Shown here: positions 11,463 through 20,380 of the stretch, one piece after another
Position numbering within the stretch: the first letter of the stretch is position 1
Layout of the letters: the number at the start of each line of letters is the position of its first letter
Assembly: GCA_000245075.1 (NCBI GenBank)
Contig: JH599967.1
Location: 1-34,027, forward strand
Source of the DNA: Acetobacteraceae bacterium AT-5844
Lineage (GTDB): Bacteria; Pseudomonadota; Alphaproteobacteria; Acetobacterales; Acetobacteraceae
Direction of reading: 5' to 3'
Length of the DNA: 34,027 nucleotides
Translations under genes and position numbers: made by a program
The notes under the pieces: generated by a model
The model's input: only the letters and a program-made list of their open reading frames with translations
Database searches by the model: none
Told to the model about the DNA's origin: nothing

Positions 11463-12326
11463 GTGATCCGTCTCAGCATTCCGCTGCGCCAGGCCCTGTC
11501 GCGTCTGTCTCTGCCGGTGCTGGTGGCCCTGGCTTTCGGGACCATGCTGATCGGCAAGGCGGATACTGTGTTGGTGGACCGCGCTCGCATGGCGCTGTCC
11601 GACACGCTGGCGCCCATCTACGCCGTGGTGGCGGAGCCCTTGGGCGCCGTGCGGAACGCTGTGCAGGAAGCGCGCGCCTTGTGGGAGATGCGTGCCGAGA
11701 ACGCCCGGCTGCGGGAGGAGAATGACCGCCTGCACCGCTGGCAGGCCGCCGCCCTCTCGCTGGAAGCCGAGAACACCCTGCTGCGCCGCCAGCTCAGCGT
11801 CATTCCCGAAGCCCCCGCCAGCCTGCACACCGCCCGCGTGGTGGCCGATGCCGGTGGCACTTATGCCCGCGCGGTGCTGCTGGCCCTGGCACCTGGTGTG
11901 GAGGTCCGCCGCGGCCAGGTGGCACTGGATGAGCGCGGACTGGCTGGCCGTGTCACCGAGGTCGGCAGCCGCTCGGCCCGCGTGCTGCTGGTGACGGATA
12001 TGAACAGCCGCATTCCCGTCGCGCTGGAGGGCAGCCGGGCCCGCGCCATCCTGGCCGGCACGAATGGCGAGAACCCCCGCCTGCAGCATTGGCCGGAAGG
12101 CACTCGCCCGCAGGAGGGCGAGCGTGTCGTCACCAGTGCGGAGGCCTCGGTCTTCCCCGCTGGCCTGCCGGTCGGCACCGTCCACTGGACGGAAGGCGGC
12201 ACGCCGGAGGTGCATCTCTTCGCGCGCATGGACCGGTTGGACATGCTGCGGATCTTCGATTTCGGCCTGAACGGCATTCTCCCACCCGAGTCCGTCGCTC
12301 GCCCTGAACCGCGCGCGCGCCGCTGA
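11463..12326 (+). CDS. mreC: Rod shape-determining protein MreC
   Basis: MreC is a single-pass inner-membrane protein whose periplasmic part links the MreB/MreD core to PBP2. The 287-residue product has an N-terminal membrane helix (about residues 15-33, LPVLVALAFGTMLIG), a coiled coil (about 75-115, with MRAENARLREENDRLHRW and LEAENTLLRRQL) and the paired beta-barrel region with VLLVTDMNSRIPVALEGS. Translation starts at GTG 11463, with the AAGGTGG stretch (11453-11459) just upstream. It is followed six bases after its stop by mreD. Confidence 0.93.
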   Translation: MIRLSIPLRQALSRLSLPVLVALAFGTMLIGKADTVLVDRARMALSDTLAPIYAVVAEPLGAVRNAVQEARALWEMRAENARLREENDRLHRWQAAALSLEAENTLLRRQLSVIPEAPASLHTARVVADAGGTYARAVLLALAPGVEVRRGQVALDERGLAGRVTEVGSRSARVLLVTDMNSRIPVALEGSRARAILAGTNGENPRLQHWPEGTRPQEGERVVTSAEASVFPAGLPVGTVHWTEGGTPEVHLFARMDRLDMLRIFDFGLNGILPPESVARPEPRARR

Positions 12327-12332
12327 GGGCCG

Positions 12333-12866
12333 ATGAAGGGCAGGCATGAACCCGCGCCCGGATTGTTGCGGCGGCTGGATGCCCTGGCCCGCGCCGCCTT
12401 CCCGGCCATTACTACCGCGTTGATGATGGTGCTGGTCTCGGCGCCTGTCGGCCTTCCTTCCGCCATGCCGGCGGTGGCGCTGGCCTGTGTTTTCTTCTGG
12501 ACCCTGTTTCGTCCTGCCGCCATGTCGCCGCTGATGTGTTTCGTGCTGGGGCTGTTGCAGGACCTGCTGACCTTTTCCCCTCTCGGCATCGGGGTTCTCA
12601 CCATGCTGGTCGTGCACGGGCTGGTGCTGCGCCTGCGGCGCTTTCTGGCACGGCAGCCCTTCTGGCTCGTCTGGCTGGTGTTCTCCGGCTTCGCGGCGGG
12701 GGCGGCGCTGCTGGGCTTCCTGTTGCAGGCCGTGCTGAACTGGCACCTGCCGCCCTTGTGGCCGGGTGTGGTGCAATTCCTGCTGTGCCTGGGGCTCTAT
12801 CCCGCCATGGCCGCAATGCTGACGCCCTTGCACAAGGCCATGCAGCGCGCCGAGGATCTCGCCTGA
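12333..12866 (+). CDS. mreD: Rod shape-determining protein MreD
   Basis: This 177-residue, very hydrophobic protein has about five membrane segments; its position between mreC and mrdA is diagnostic. MreD family features include the acidic turn in LGLLQDLLTFSPLGIGVLTMLV, which is the conserved part of this otherwise variable family. It is an integral component of the elongation complex together with MreC and RodA. Its TGA stop overlaps the mrdA start by one base (TGATG at 12864-12868), which indicates translational coupling. Confidence 0.88.
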   Translation: MKGRHEPAPGLLRRLDALARAAFPAITTALMMVLVSAPVGLPSAMPAVALACVFFWTLFRPAAMSPLMCFVLGLLQDLLTFSPLGIGVLTMLVVHGLVLRLRRFLARQPFWLVWLVFSGFAAGAALLGFLLQAVLNWHLPPLWPGVVQFLLCLGLYPAMAAMLTPLHKAMQRAEDLA

Positions 12867-14806
12867 TGAGCAAGAAAGAGGAAGAGCGCAGGCGCAGCGT
12901 CTTCACCCGCCGGGCATTGCTCCTGGGCGCGGGGCAGGCGGGCTTGCTCAGCTTCCTGGTCTACCGGCTCCAGAAGCTGCAACTGGAACAGGGGGAGCGC
13001 TACGCCACCCTGGCCAATGAGAACCGCATCTCCGCTCGCCTGCTCGCACCGCCCCGCGGCCGTGTGCTGGACCGGGCCGGGCGCGTCATCGCCGCCAATG
13101 ATCTCAACTGGCGCGCGCTGCTGACAGCCGAGCAGACCCAGGATGTCGGCGCCACGCTGGAGACCTTCAGCCATCTCATCCCGCTGACGGAGCAGGAGCG
13201 CGCCCGCATCGAGCGCGAAGTGCGCCGCCGCCGCCGCTTCGTGCCCGTGACGGTGCGGGAGTTCCTCACCTGGGAGGAAATGGCGAAGATCGAAGTGAAT
13301 GCGCCGGACCTCCCGGGCATCAGCATCGATGTCGGCACCACCCGGCATTATCCCTGGGCCGAGCATCTGGCCCATGTCGTCGGCTATGTCGCTCCGCCGG
13401 CCGAGGCGGATATGGATGGCGACCCGTTGCTGGAACTGCCAGGCATCCGCGTTGGCCGCTCCGGCGTCGAGCGGTTCCACGACAAGATTTTGCGCGGCAA
13501 TGCCGGCACCGTGCAGTTCGAGGTCAATGCCGTCGGCCGCGTGATCCGGGAACTGGACCGGCGGGAAGGCGCGCGGGGCCAGGATGTCGGCATCTCGATC
13601 GATGCCGAGTTGCAGAAGGCGGTCCGCGACCGGATCGAGGAGGGCACCAGCATCGTGGTGCTGGACGCCCGCAATGGCGAGGTGCTGGCCATGGCCAGCC
13701 AGCCCAGCTTCGACCCCAACCTGTTCAGCTCGGGCATCTCGTCGGCGCAGTGGCGGGAGTGGACCCGCAACCGTTCCACCCCGCTCATCAACAAGACGAC
13801 CAATGGCCTCTACGCGCCCGGCTCCACCTTCAAGATGGTGGTCGGGCTGGCGGCGCTGGAAGCCAAGACCGTCACCTATGGCGAGCGCATCTACTGCCCG
13901 GGCCATTACGACCTGGGCGACACGCGCTTCCACTGCTGGCGCCGCTTTGGCCATGGCAGCATGGATATGCGGGCTGCCATCAAGCATTCCTGCGATGTCT
14001 ACTTCTACGAGCTCGCCAAACGCACGGGCATCGACAGGATTTCGGCCATGGCCAAGCGCTTCGGGCTGGGCGTGGATCTGGAAATTGAACTGCCCGGCAC
14101 CCGCAGCGGCTTCACCCCCACCCGGCAATGGCGCATCGACCAGGGCAAGCCCTGGAACCTCGGTGATACCATCGTGCACGGCATCGGCCAGGGCTTCTAC
14201 CAGTTCACGCCGCTCTCCCTGGCCACCATGACGGCCAGGCTGGCGACGGGGCGCGCCGTACAGCCGCATTTGACGCACAGCATCGATGGCAAGGAGGTGC
14301 GTGGCGTCCGTGCGGAGGACTGGCCCAGCCTCGGCATTCCCGAGCGAGACCTGAAGCTGATGCGCGAAGGCATGTGGGCGGTGGTCAACGAGCAGGGCGG
14401 CAGTGGCGGCAGTGCCAGGCTGGCGGCGAATATTGGCGTGATGGCCGGCAAGACCGGCTCCGTGCAGGTCCGGCGCGTCTCCCGTGAGCAGCGCGAGCGT
14501 GGCTTCCGTGTGGAGAGCATGCCACGCGAATGGCGCCCCCATGCGCTATTCGTGGCCTTCGCCCCCTACGATAACCCGCAATACGCTATTTCCGTGGTGG
14601 TGGAGCACGGCATGGCCGGTGGCGCCGCCGCCGCCCCCCTGGCCAAGGAGGTGCTGACAGACGTGCTGAACCGCTTCCGCACGCCCGCACCTCCCTCCGG
14701 CCCCACGCCGGCGCCACCCCCGGCCCCCGGCGCCCGCTCCGCCGAGGGGCCCGCCAGCACGCAGATCGCCGAAGCGCCGCAAGGGCAGGGACCCAGCCGC
14801 CGATGA
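12866..14806 (+). CDS. mrdA: Penicillin-binding protein 2 (elongasome transpeptidase)
   Basis: PBP2 cross-links peptidoglycan during cell elongation, working with RodA. From the ATG at 12866 the protein has 646 residues: a cytoplasmic basic start, one membrane helix (about residues 26-45), the PBP dimer/pedestal domain (with PPRGRVLDRAGRVIA) and the transpeptidase domain. Active-site motifs are all present: Ser320-T-F-Lys323, Ser375-C-D377 and Lys529-T-G531-S. The frame is open further upstream to 12536, but the overlap with mreD and the conserved start favour 12866. The C-terminal 40 residues are Pro/Ala-rich and probably disordered. Its stop overlaps the rodA start (ATGA, 14803-14806). Confidence 0.96.
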   Translation: MSKKEEERRRSVFTRRALLLGAGQAGLLSFLVYRLQKLQLEQGERYATLANENRISARLLAPPRGRVLDRAGRVIAANDLNWRALLTAEQTQDVGATLETFSHLIPLTEQERARIEREVRRRRRFVPVTVREFLTWEEMAKIEVNAPDLPGISIDVGTTRHYPWAEHLAHVVGYVAPPAEADMDGDPLLELPGIRVGRSGVERFHDKILRGNAGTVQFEVNAVGRVIRELDRREGARGQDVGISIDAELQKAVRDRIEEGTSIVVLDARNGEVLAMASQPSFDPNLFSSGISSAQWREWTRNRSTPLINKTTNGLYAPGSTFKMVVGLAALEAKTVTYGERIYCPGHYDLGDTRFHCWRRFGHGSMDMRAAIKHSCDVYFYELAKRTGIDRISAMAKRFGLGVDLEIELPGTRSGFTPTRQWRIDQGKPWNLGDTIVHGIGQGFYQFTPLSLATMTARLATGRAVQPHLTHSIDGKEVRGVRAEDWPSLGIPERDLKLMREGMWAVVNEQGGSGGSARLAANIGVMAGKTGSVQVRRVSREQRERGFRVESMPREWRPHALFVAFAPYDNPQYAISVVVEHGMAGGAAAAPLAKEVLTDVLNRFRTPAPPSGPTPAPPPAPGARSAEGPASTQIAEAPQGQGPSRR

Positions 14807-15960
14807 TGACCCGCGCCTTCTTCGAGCGCCGCCTTCTCACGCGGGACCGCGGCGCCGGCATCCTGGAAAAGCTGTGGCTGATCCCCTGGAGCTTCGTGCT
14901 GCTGCTCTGTGCGGTCGCGGCGGTGGGCTATGTGGCGCTGTATTCGGCGGGTGGCGGCGCGCCGGAGCCCTATGCCAGCAAGCACGCGCTCCGCTTCGGC
15001 TTCGGCGTGGTGATGATGCTCTCCATTGCCATGATCGACATCCGGCTGATCGCGAAGCTCTCCTGGCTGGGCTATGCGGCGGGGGTGGGGCTGCTGGTGC
15101 TCGTCGCCGTGCATGGGCAGGTGGGCAAGGGCGCCCAGCGATGGATCGATATCGGTCCGGTGCAGCTACAGCCTTCGGAGTTGATGAAAATTCTCCTGGT
15201 GCTGGCCCTTGCGGCCTGGTTCCACCGGGCGAGCTGGGAGCGGATGGGGAACCCCCTGTTCCTCATTCCTCCCCTGATCGCGACCCTGATTCCGGTCGGG
15301 CTGATCCTGAAGCAGCCCAATCTGGGCACGGGCATGATCACGCTGATGGTGGCAGGCTCGGTGTTCTGGGCGGCGGGCGTGCGGTGGTGGAAATTCGCCG
15401 CGATCCTCGTGGCCGCCGGGGTGGCGGCGCCGATCGCCTATGAGCACCTGCACGACTATCAGCGCGCCCGCATCACCACCTTCCTGGACCCGGAGAGCGA
15501 CCCGCTCGGGGCAGGCTATAATATTATCCAGTCCAAGATCGCACTGGGCTCCGGCGGGCTATGGGGGAAGGGGTTCCTGCAAGGCACGCAGGGGCACCTG
15601 AACTTTCTGCCGGAAAAGCAGACCGACTTCATCTTCACCATGATCTCGGAGGAGTTCGGGCTGGTGGGCGCGCTGACCACGCTGCTGCTGCTGGCGTTGA
15701 TCATCGCTTTCGCGTTGCTGGTCGCCATACGCTGCCGCCACCAATATGGCCGGCTGGTCGCCATCGGGCTGGGCACGAATTTTTTCTGCTACGTCTTCGT
15801 CAACATCGCCATGGTCACGGGCAGCATCCCCGTCGGCGGTGTTCCGCTGCCGCTCATCAGCCATGGCGGCTCCGCCATGATTACCACCATGCTGGGCTTC
15901 GGGCTGTTGATGTCTGTGTATGTGCATCGGAACGCAGAATTTGGTGCCGCACGCGATTGA
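14803..15960 (+). CDS. rodA: RodA, SEDS-family peptidoglycan glycosyltransferase
   Basis: RodA polymerises lipid II into glycan strands for the side wall, paired with PBP2. The 385-residue protein has about ten membrane helices and the SEDS hallmarks: GKGAQRWIDIGPVQLQPSELMK, KQPNLGTGM, and near the C-terminus EEFGLVGALTTL and GGVPLPLISHGGSAM. The first ATG (14803) overlaps the mrdA stop by four bases, and a second ATG follows directly at 14806. It is the last protein gene of the cluster; tRNA-Lys follows 78 bases downstream on the same strand. Confidence 0.96.
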   Translation: MMTRAFFERRLLTRDRGAGILEKLWLIPWSFVLLLCAVAAVGYVALYSAGGGAPEPYASKHALRFGFGVVMMLSIAMIDIRLIAKLSWLGYAAGVGLLVLVAVHGQVGKGAQRWIDIGPVQLQPSELMKILLVLALAAWFHRASWERMGNPLFLIPPLIATLIPVGLILKQPNLGTGMITLMVAGSVFWAAGVRWWKFAAILVAAGVAAPIAYEHLHDYQRARITTFLDPESDPLGAGYNIIQSKIALGSGGLWGKGFLQGTQGHLNFLPEKQTDFIFTMISEEFGLVGALTTLLLLALIIAFALLVAIRCRHQYGRLVAIGLGTNFFCYVFVNIAMVTGSIPVGGVPLPLISHGGSAMITTMLGFGLLMSVYVHRNAEFGAARD

Positions 15961-15965
15961 GGGGG

Positions 15966-15993
15966 TTGCGTAATCCTCCAAAACCGCTAAAAG
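15966..15993 (+). promoter_or_regulatory. Possible promoter for tRNA-Lys
   Basis: TTGCGT (15966-15971) and TAAAAG (15988-15993), spaced by 16 bases, resemble a weak sigma-70 promoter. They would start transcription about 40 bases before the tRNA. The match is partial, so this is a suggestion. Confidence 0.3.
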
Positions 15994-16038
15994 CCCGCTC
16001 CACCAACGGGGCGGCTGAGCCGCTTCCGAAAATGAGAT

Positions 16039-16114
16039 GGGCGCTTAGCTCAGTTGGTAGAGCAGCTGACTCTTAATCAGTAGGTCCACGGTTCGAGCCC
16101 GTGAGCGCCCACCA
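16039..16114 (+). tRNA. tRNA-Lys (anticodon CTT)
   Basis: The 76 bases fold as a complete cloverleaf: acceptor stem GGGCGCT paired with AGCGCCC, D stem GCTC/GAGC with AGTTGGTA loop, anticodon stem GCTGA/TCAGT (one G-T closing pair) with loop CTCTTAA giving anticodon CTT, T stem CACGG/CCGTG with loop TTCGAGC, discriminator A at 16111 and an encoded CCA at 16112-16114. It reads AAG, the dominant Lys codon in this GC-rich genome. No copy of its 3' end was noticed elsewhere in the window, so there is no sign of an island integrated at this gene. Confidence 0.97.
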
Positions 16115-16142
16115 TCTCAACCCTTCTAAATCAAGAAGTTAG

Positions 16143-16166
16143 AAACGCCCCGCTAGGGGGCGTTTT
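16143..16166 (+). terminator. Intrinsic terminator after tRNA-Lys
   Basis: A perfect nine-base-pair stem (16143-16151 with 16157-16165) with loop GCTAG is followed by T residues (16163-16166, and again at 16170-16173). It lies 28 bases after the tRNA end and very likely ends its transcript. The next 150 bases up to 16325 hold no recognisable gene. Confidence 0.9.
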
Positions 16167-16325
16167 GCATTTTAAGGGCGTCAACTCGGACGCTTAGCCC
16201 TCCGCTCGGATCATCCCCCTGAAGCGGGGCAACCTCGTGCGTATGCGTCGGCTGCTTGGCAGATCCAAATGCCCACGGTGATGATCCCGGTGACCCGTGC
16301 CCTCTCCAGCACGGGCCAAGCCTGT

Positions 16326-17321
16326 TCAGCCCCGCGGGAAGCCGTACAGACTTGCCGGGTTATCCACGAGTACCTGCTTGCGCGCAGCCTCATCGGGCAC
16401 CCACTCGGTCAACAGGTCGAAAAGCGCCGCGTCATCCGGCTTCTCGGCCGGCTCAGTGACATGCGGCCAGTCGCTCGCCCAGACGCAGCGCTCCGGAGCA
16501 CCTGTCGCATAGCCCCGCGCGACGGGCACCGTATCGGACCACCGCCCGGCCGGCCCCACTTTCGTATCCATGTAAGCTCCGGAGAGCTTCACCCAGGTCT
16601 TCCCACGTTCCAGCAGCCGGCGGACCGTCCGGTAGCCCGGATGCTCCACCCCCTTATCCATCGGGATGCGGCCAAGATGGTCAAAGACGATCGGGGCAGG
16701 CAGGCGCATGAAAAGCGCCTCATTCTCCGCGATCTGGTCACCCAGCATATGGATTTGCGTATGCCATCCCAGTGCCTGAACGCGCGCCGAGAGCGGCTCC
16801 AGCATATCGATGGTCGTTACCCCGGCCTGAACCAGATTGAAGCGGATACCTCGCACCCCGGCTTCATGCATCTCGCGCAGCTGCGCGTCAGTCACGCTCG
16901 TATCCACCACCGCAACCATGCGTGTCCGCTCTGGCCCCAACTCCCGCATCGCTTGCAGATGCAGCCGGTTGTCAGTGCCATAGGTGGAAGGGGTGACGAG
17001 CACGGAGCGCTGCGTGCCCAGCCTGCGCGCCAGCGCCCGGTAATCCTCCGCCGAGGCATCCGGTGGCCTGAGCTGGGTACGGGGGTCCGGCGGAAAGCGG
17101 GCATCATAGACGTGGTGGTGGCAGTCCGTGGCCAGGGGAGGGGCGGGGGTGCGCGGAGGCGCCGTTCCACCAGAGAATTTTACCTGCCCGGCGGCGCCTC
17201 TCACCATGTTTGAAGCATCTCCCACGGGCTGGGCGCTCGCGGATATGCTTCTCAGCGCAGGACCAACGGCAGCCATTCCCACACCGCCCAGAACGGCGCG
17301 GCGAGTTTGAGCCTTATCCAT
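16326..17321 (-). CDS. Amidohydrolase-2 family protein, exported
   Basis: The 331-residue protein belongs to the metal-dependent amidohydrolase-related family (PF04909; relatives include lactone hydrolases such as sulfomuconolactone hydrolase and galactarolactone isomerase). It carries a Tat-like signal (twin Arg in AQTRRAVLGGVGMA, Ala-rich cleavage region SASAQ), then the TIM-barrel metal motif DCHHHVYD (His68, His70), a mid-barrel His in HTQIHMLGDQ, FDHLGRIP, and the terminal Asp motif WASDWPH. The start is well supported: AGGAGG precedes ATG 17321 by six bases on the minus strand. It is probably periplasmic and acts on a small lactone or ring compound; the substrate is unknown. Confidence 0.87.
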   Translation of the reverse strand: MDKAQTRRAVLGGVGMAAVGPALRSISASAQPVGDASNMVRGAAGQVKFSGGTAPPRTPAPPLATDCHHHVYDARFPPDPRTQLRPPDASAEDYRALARRLGTQRSVLVTPSTYGTDNRLHLQAMRELGPERTRMVAVVDTSVTDAQLREMHEAGVRGIRFNLVQAGVTTIDMLEPLSARVQALGWHTQIHMLGDQIAENEALFMRLPAPIVFDHLGRIPMDKGVEHPGYRTVRRLLERGKTWVKLSGAYMDTKVGPAGRWSDTVPVARGYATGAPERCVWASDWPHVTEPAEKPDDAALFDLLTEWVPDEAARKQVLVDNPASLYGFPRG

Positions 17322-17480
17322 TCGTTTCCTCCTACCACGCCTGTTTCAGCCGGCGCGGCGAGGAGCATGACGGGTGTTGGCAACGAGGTCGACAGCCTCT
17401 TTGCGCCCCCTTCCGGCCCCGCCGGAAAACAGACGATGGCCAACGTCCCCTGGGGTGTGCGACAGGCCGCGTGGCGCCTG

Positions 17481-18365
17481 TCAGGCCAGTTCCGCTTGAA
17501 TGAAGGCGCCTACCTCGGCCAGCGAGCGGCGGCCCGGCTCCAGCTGCTGATAGAACAGGGGCCAGGCATGGATCATGTCCGGCCAGACCTCCAACCGTAC
17601 CCTCACATCCGCGGCCCCCACCGCGCCGGCCAGGCGGACCGCGTCATCGAGCAGGATCTCGGCGGAGCCCACCTGGATCAGCATCGGTGGCAGGCCCCGC
17701 AGGTCGGCGTAAAGCGGTGAGGCGAGAGGCGTACGGGGATCGGCGCCGTGCAGATAGGCAGAGGCGAGCTCTTCCAGATAGGGCTTCTGCAGCAGTGGAT
17801 CCTCCGCCGCCTTGGTGGCCACGCTGGCGCCGGTGATACCGAGATCGACCCAGGGCGAACTGCACCAGATGCAGCCGGGCAGAGCCACCCCCGCATCCCG
17901 CAACGACACCAGCGCCGCAACCGCGCAGCCACCACCCGCGCTCTCGCCCGCCATGGCGATCCGCGACGGCGCGATGCCCTGGGCCAGCAGGTAGCGGTAG
18001 CCTGCGACGGCATCCTCGAGCGCCGCGGGGAAAGGATGCTCGGGGGCAAGACGATAGGCGAGCGCCAGGGTGCGTGCCCGCGCCTGCCGCCCGGCCTCGG
18101 CAATCATGTGGCGGTGGCTGTCGAGCGAGCCGGAGATGTAGCCGCCGCCATGCAGGAACAGGATCACCCGCGATGGGTCCGCCCCGGGTGTCGTGGTCCA
18201 CTCCGCGACGACGCCGTTCGCCCGCACCGGCTCAACCCGCACATCCGCCGGCAGCGCGTATTGCTGCCCGAGTGCATCGAGGCGCTGGCGCCGTTCGGCC
18301 AGGTCCGCAGGGCGGGGATGCGCGGCCAGCGCGCTGCGGATGGCCATGATCTCGGCATCTGCCAT
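17481..18365 (-). CDS. Alpha/beta hydrolase, HSL-type carboxylesterase
   Basis: This 294-residue esterase of the hormone-sensitive-lipase group hydrolyses short acyl esters. The oxyanion motif HGGG is at residues 72-75 (LFLHGGGYISGS), the nucleophile Ser142 lies in GESAGG, and the rest of the triad is probably Asp240 and His266 (DMIHAW). There is no signal peptide, so it is cytoplasmic. The start at 18365 is chosen because AGGAG lies eight bases upstream; the frame is open to 18626, but the extension is Arg-rich and resembles non-coding translation. It is a separate unit from the amidohydrolase, with 159 bases between them. Confidence 0.9.
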   Translation of the reverse strand: MADAEIMAIRSALAAHPRPADLAERRQRLDALGQQYALPADVRVEPVRANGVVAEWTTTPGADPSRVILFLHGGGYISGSLDSHRHMIAEAGRQARARTLALAYRLAPEHPFPAALEDAVAGYRYLLAQGIAPSRIAMAGESAGGGCAVAALVSLRDAGVALPGCIWCSSPWVDLGITGASVATKAAEDPLLQKPYLEELASAYLHGADPRTPLASPLYADLRGLPPMLIQVGSAEILLDDAVRLAGAVGAADVRVRLEVWPDMIHAWPLFYQQLEPGRRSLAEVGAFIQAELA

Positions 18366-18561
18366 CGGACATCTCCTGCGCACTCCGCAGCCCTGCCCCC
18401 GCATCCTGCATGGACCGAAGCGCCGCGACCGCCACGCTCCGCCTTTGCCTTCGCATGATCGGGCTGCCAGCGAGCCCGGCAGTCTCGCATGTGCCGCTGC
18501 CACAGCCAATCGCAAACCCGGTCGCCGGCGCGGAGGGCGATCCGCGCCGGGGCGCCCGGCT

Positions 18562-20184
18562 TCAGCTGTGCAGGCCCGGCGCCTCCTGCCCGGTGCGCGC
18601 CACATACTCGGTGTAGCCGCCGCCATATTGATGAATACCCTCCGGCGTCAGCTCCAGCACGCGGTTGGACAGCGCGGCCAGGAAGTGCCGGTCATGCGAG
18701 ACGAACAGCATGGTGCCCTCGTATTCCGAGAGAGCCGCGATCAGCATCTCCTTGGTTGCCATGTCCAGGTGGTTGGTCGGCTCGTCCAGCACCAGGAAGT
18801 TCGGCGGGTCGTAGAGCATGCGCGCCATCACCAGCCGTGCCTTCTCCCCGCCCGAGAGCACGCGGCACTTCTTCTCGACCTCGTCGCCCGAGAAGCCGAA
18901 GCAGCCGGCCAGCGCCCGCAGCGAGCCCTGCGCCGCCTGCGGAAAAGCGTCTTCCAGCGATTGAAATACCGTGCGCTCGCCATCCAGCAATTCCATGGCG
19001 TGCTGGGCGAAGTAGCCCATCTTCACGCTGCCGCCGAGCGATACGGTGCCTTGGTCCGGCGCGGTGGCACCCGCCACCAGCTTCAGCAGCGTGGACTTGC
19101 CGGCGCCGTTGATGCCCAGCACACAGCAGCGTTCCTTGCGGCGCACCAGGAAGTCCAGCCCCTTATAGATCACCTTGCTGCCGTAGCGCTTGTGCACGCC
19201 CTTCAGGTTCACCACGTCGTCGCCCGAGCGCGGCGCCTGGCCGAATTCGAACATCACGGTCTGCCGGCGCTTCGGCGGCTCCACGCGGTCGATCTTCTCC
19301 AGCTTCTTCACACGGCTCTGCACCTGGGACGCGTGCGAAGCGCGTGCCTTGAAGCGCTCGATGAACTTGATCTCCTTGGCCAGCATCGCCTGCTGGCGCT
19401 CGAACTGCGCCTGCTGCTGCCGCTCGTTCATGGCGCGCTGCTGCTCGTAGAACTCGTAGTCGCCGGAATAGGAATTCAGCGTGCCGCCATCGATCTCCAC
19501 TACCTTGTTGATGATGCGGTTCATGAACTCGCGGTCGTGCGAGGTCATCAGCAGCGCGCCCTCGAAGCCCTTCAGGAACTGCTCCAGCCAGATCAGGCTT
19601 TCCAGGTCCAGGTGGTTGCTGGGCTCGTCCAGCAGCATGACATCGGGGCGCATCAGCAGGATGCGCGCCAGCGCCACGCGCATCTTCCAGCCGCCGGAGA
19701 GCTTGCCGACATCCCCCTCCATCATCTCCTGACTGAAGCCGAGGCCCGCCAACACCTCGCGCGCGCGGCCTTCCAGCGCATAGCCGCCCAGCTCCTCGAA
19801 GCGCCCCTGCACCTCGCCGAAGCGCTCAATGACGGCGTCGAGGTCGTCGGCCTGCTCTGGGTCCGCCATGGCGGCTTCTAGCGCCGCCAGCTCGGCCGCC
19901 ACGGTGCTGACGTCGCCGGCGCCGTCCATCACTTCCGCCACCGGGGTGCGGCCGGACATCTCCCCCACATCCTGGCTGAAGAAGCCAATGCTGACGCCGC
20001 GGTCCACCAGCACCTGGCCTTCATCAGGCTCCTCCCGCCCGGTGATCATGCGGAACAGGGTGGTCTTGCCCGCGCCGTTGGGGCCGACCAGCCCGATTTT
20101 CTCGCCCCGCTGGAGCGCCGCCGAGGCCTCGATGAAGAGAAGCTGCTGGCCGTTCTGCTTGCTGATGGAGTCAAGGCGGATCAT
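18562..20184 (-). CDS. ABC-F family ATPase (YbiT-like)
   Basis: This soluble protein with two ABC ATPase domains and no membrane part acts on ribosomes (translation factor or ribosome-protection type). The first domain has Walker A GPNGAGKTT, signature LSGGWKMR and Walker B VMLLDEPSNHLD; the second has GINGAGKST, LSGGEKAR and FLVLDEPTNHLD. Between them lies the basic P-site tRNA interaction motif linker, rich in Gln/Glu/Arg/Lys (EQQRAMNERQQQAQFERQQ). The 540-residue length and sequence style match the YbiT group rather than Uup, since there is no C-terminal coiled-coil extension. The frame runs past the upstream end of the esterase gene without overlapping its start at 18365. Confidence 0.93.
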   Translation of the reverse strand: MIRLDSISKQNGQQLLFIEASAALQRGEKIGLVGPNGAGKTTLFRMITGREEPDEGQVLVDRGVSIGFFSQDVGEMSGRTPVAEVMDGAGDVSTVAAELAALEAAMADPEQADDLDAVIERFGEVQGRFEELGGYALEGRAREVLAGLGFSQEMMEGDVGKLSGGWKMRVALARILLMRPDVMLLDEPSNHLDLESLIWLEQFLKGFEGALLMTSHDREFMNRIINKVVEIDGGTLNSYSGDYEFYEQQRAMNERQQQAQFERQQAMLAKEIKFIERFKARASHASQVQSRVKKLEKIDRVEPPKRRQTVMFEFGQAPRSGDDVVNLKGVHKRYGSKVIYKGLDFLVRRKERCCVLGINGAGKSTLLKLVAGATAPDQGTVSLGGSVKMGYFAQHAMELLDGERTVFQSLEDAFPQAAQGSLRALAGCFGFSGDEVEKKCRVLSGGEKARLVMARMLYDPPNFLVLDEPTNHLDMATKEMLIAALSEYEGTMLFVSHDRHFLAALSNRVLELTPEGIHQYGGGYTEYVARTGQEAPGLHS

Positions 20185-20248
20185 GGATACTCTGGGGCCT
20201 GGGATACGGGCGGCGCGACAGCGCCGGGAGGAGCCGTCCGACGTTGGG

Positions 20249-20374
20249 GCAATTTCGCTCTACCACCCCTCATGCACTCTCCTGGCGGCCAAGACGAGGG
20301 CGTTTGTTGATCTCGTGGCGGAAGCGTTCAAGCGCGACCGTCTGGCGGAGCGGCTCGCCGGCAGCGGCGGATGA
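20249..20374 (+). pseudogene. Remnant of a LysR-family regulator (C-terminal end only)
   Basis: About 40 codons ending at TGA 20372-20374 read as the characteristic last part of a LysR effector domain: the SLYHPS strand, then AAKTRAFVDLVAEAFKRD and a short tail. This resembles the usual LysR pattern (Tyr-x-Pro-Ser, Lys-x-Arg-Ala-Phe-x-Asp). Nothing upstream in this frame (20185-20248) or on this strand resembles the rest of a regulator, and the region before it is occupied by the start of the ABC-F gene on the other strand. It is therefore a truncated leftover, probably from a deletion or insertion event. Confidence 0.6.
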
Positions 20375-20380
20375 TGCGTT

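Noticed and set aside
12797-14542. 581-codon minus-strand frame across mrdA
   Set aside because: Antisense shadow of PBP2, whose active-site motifs are on the plus strand; no recognisable domain.
16039-16400. Integrated island at tRNA-Lys
   Set aside because: No integrase and no repeated tRNA 3' end noticed in the window; a normal terminator follows the tRNA.
18193-19881. 562-codon plus-strand frame across the ABC-F gene
   Set aside because: Mirror frame of the ATPase; low-complexity His/Leu/Gln-rich translation.
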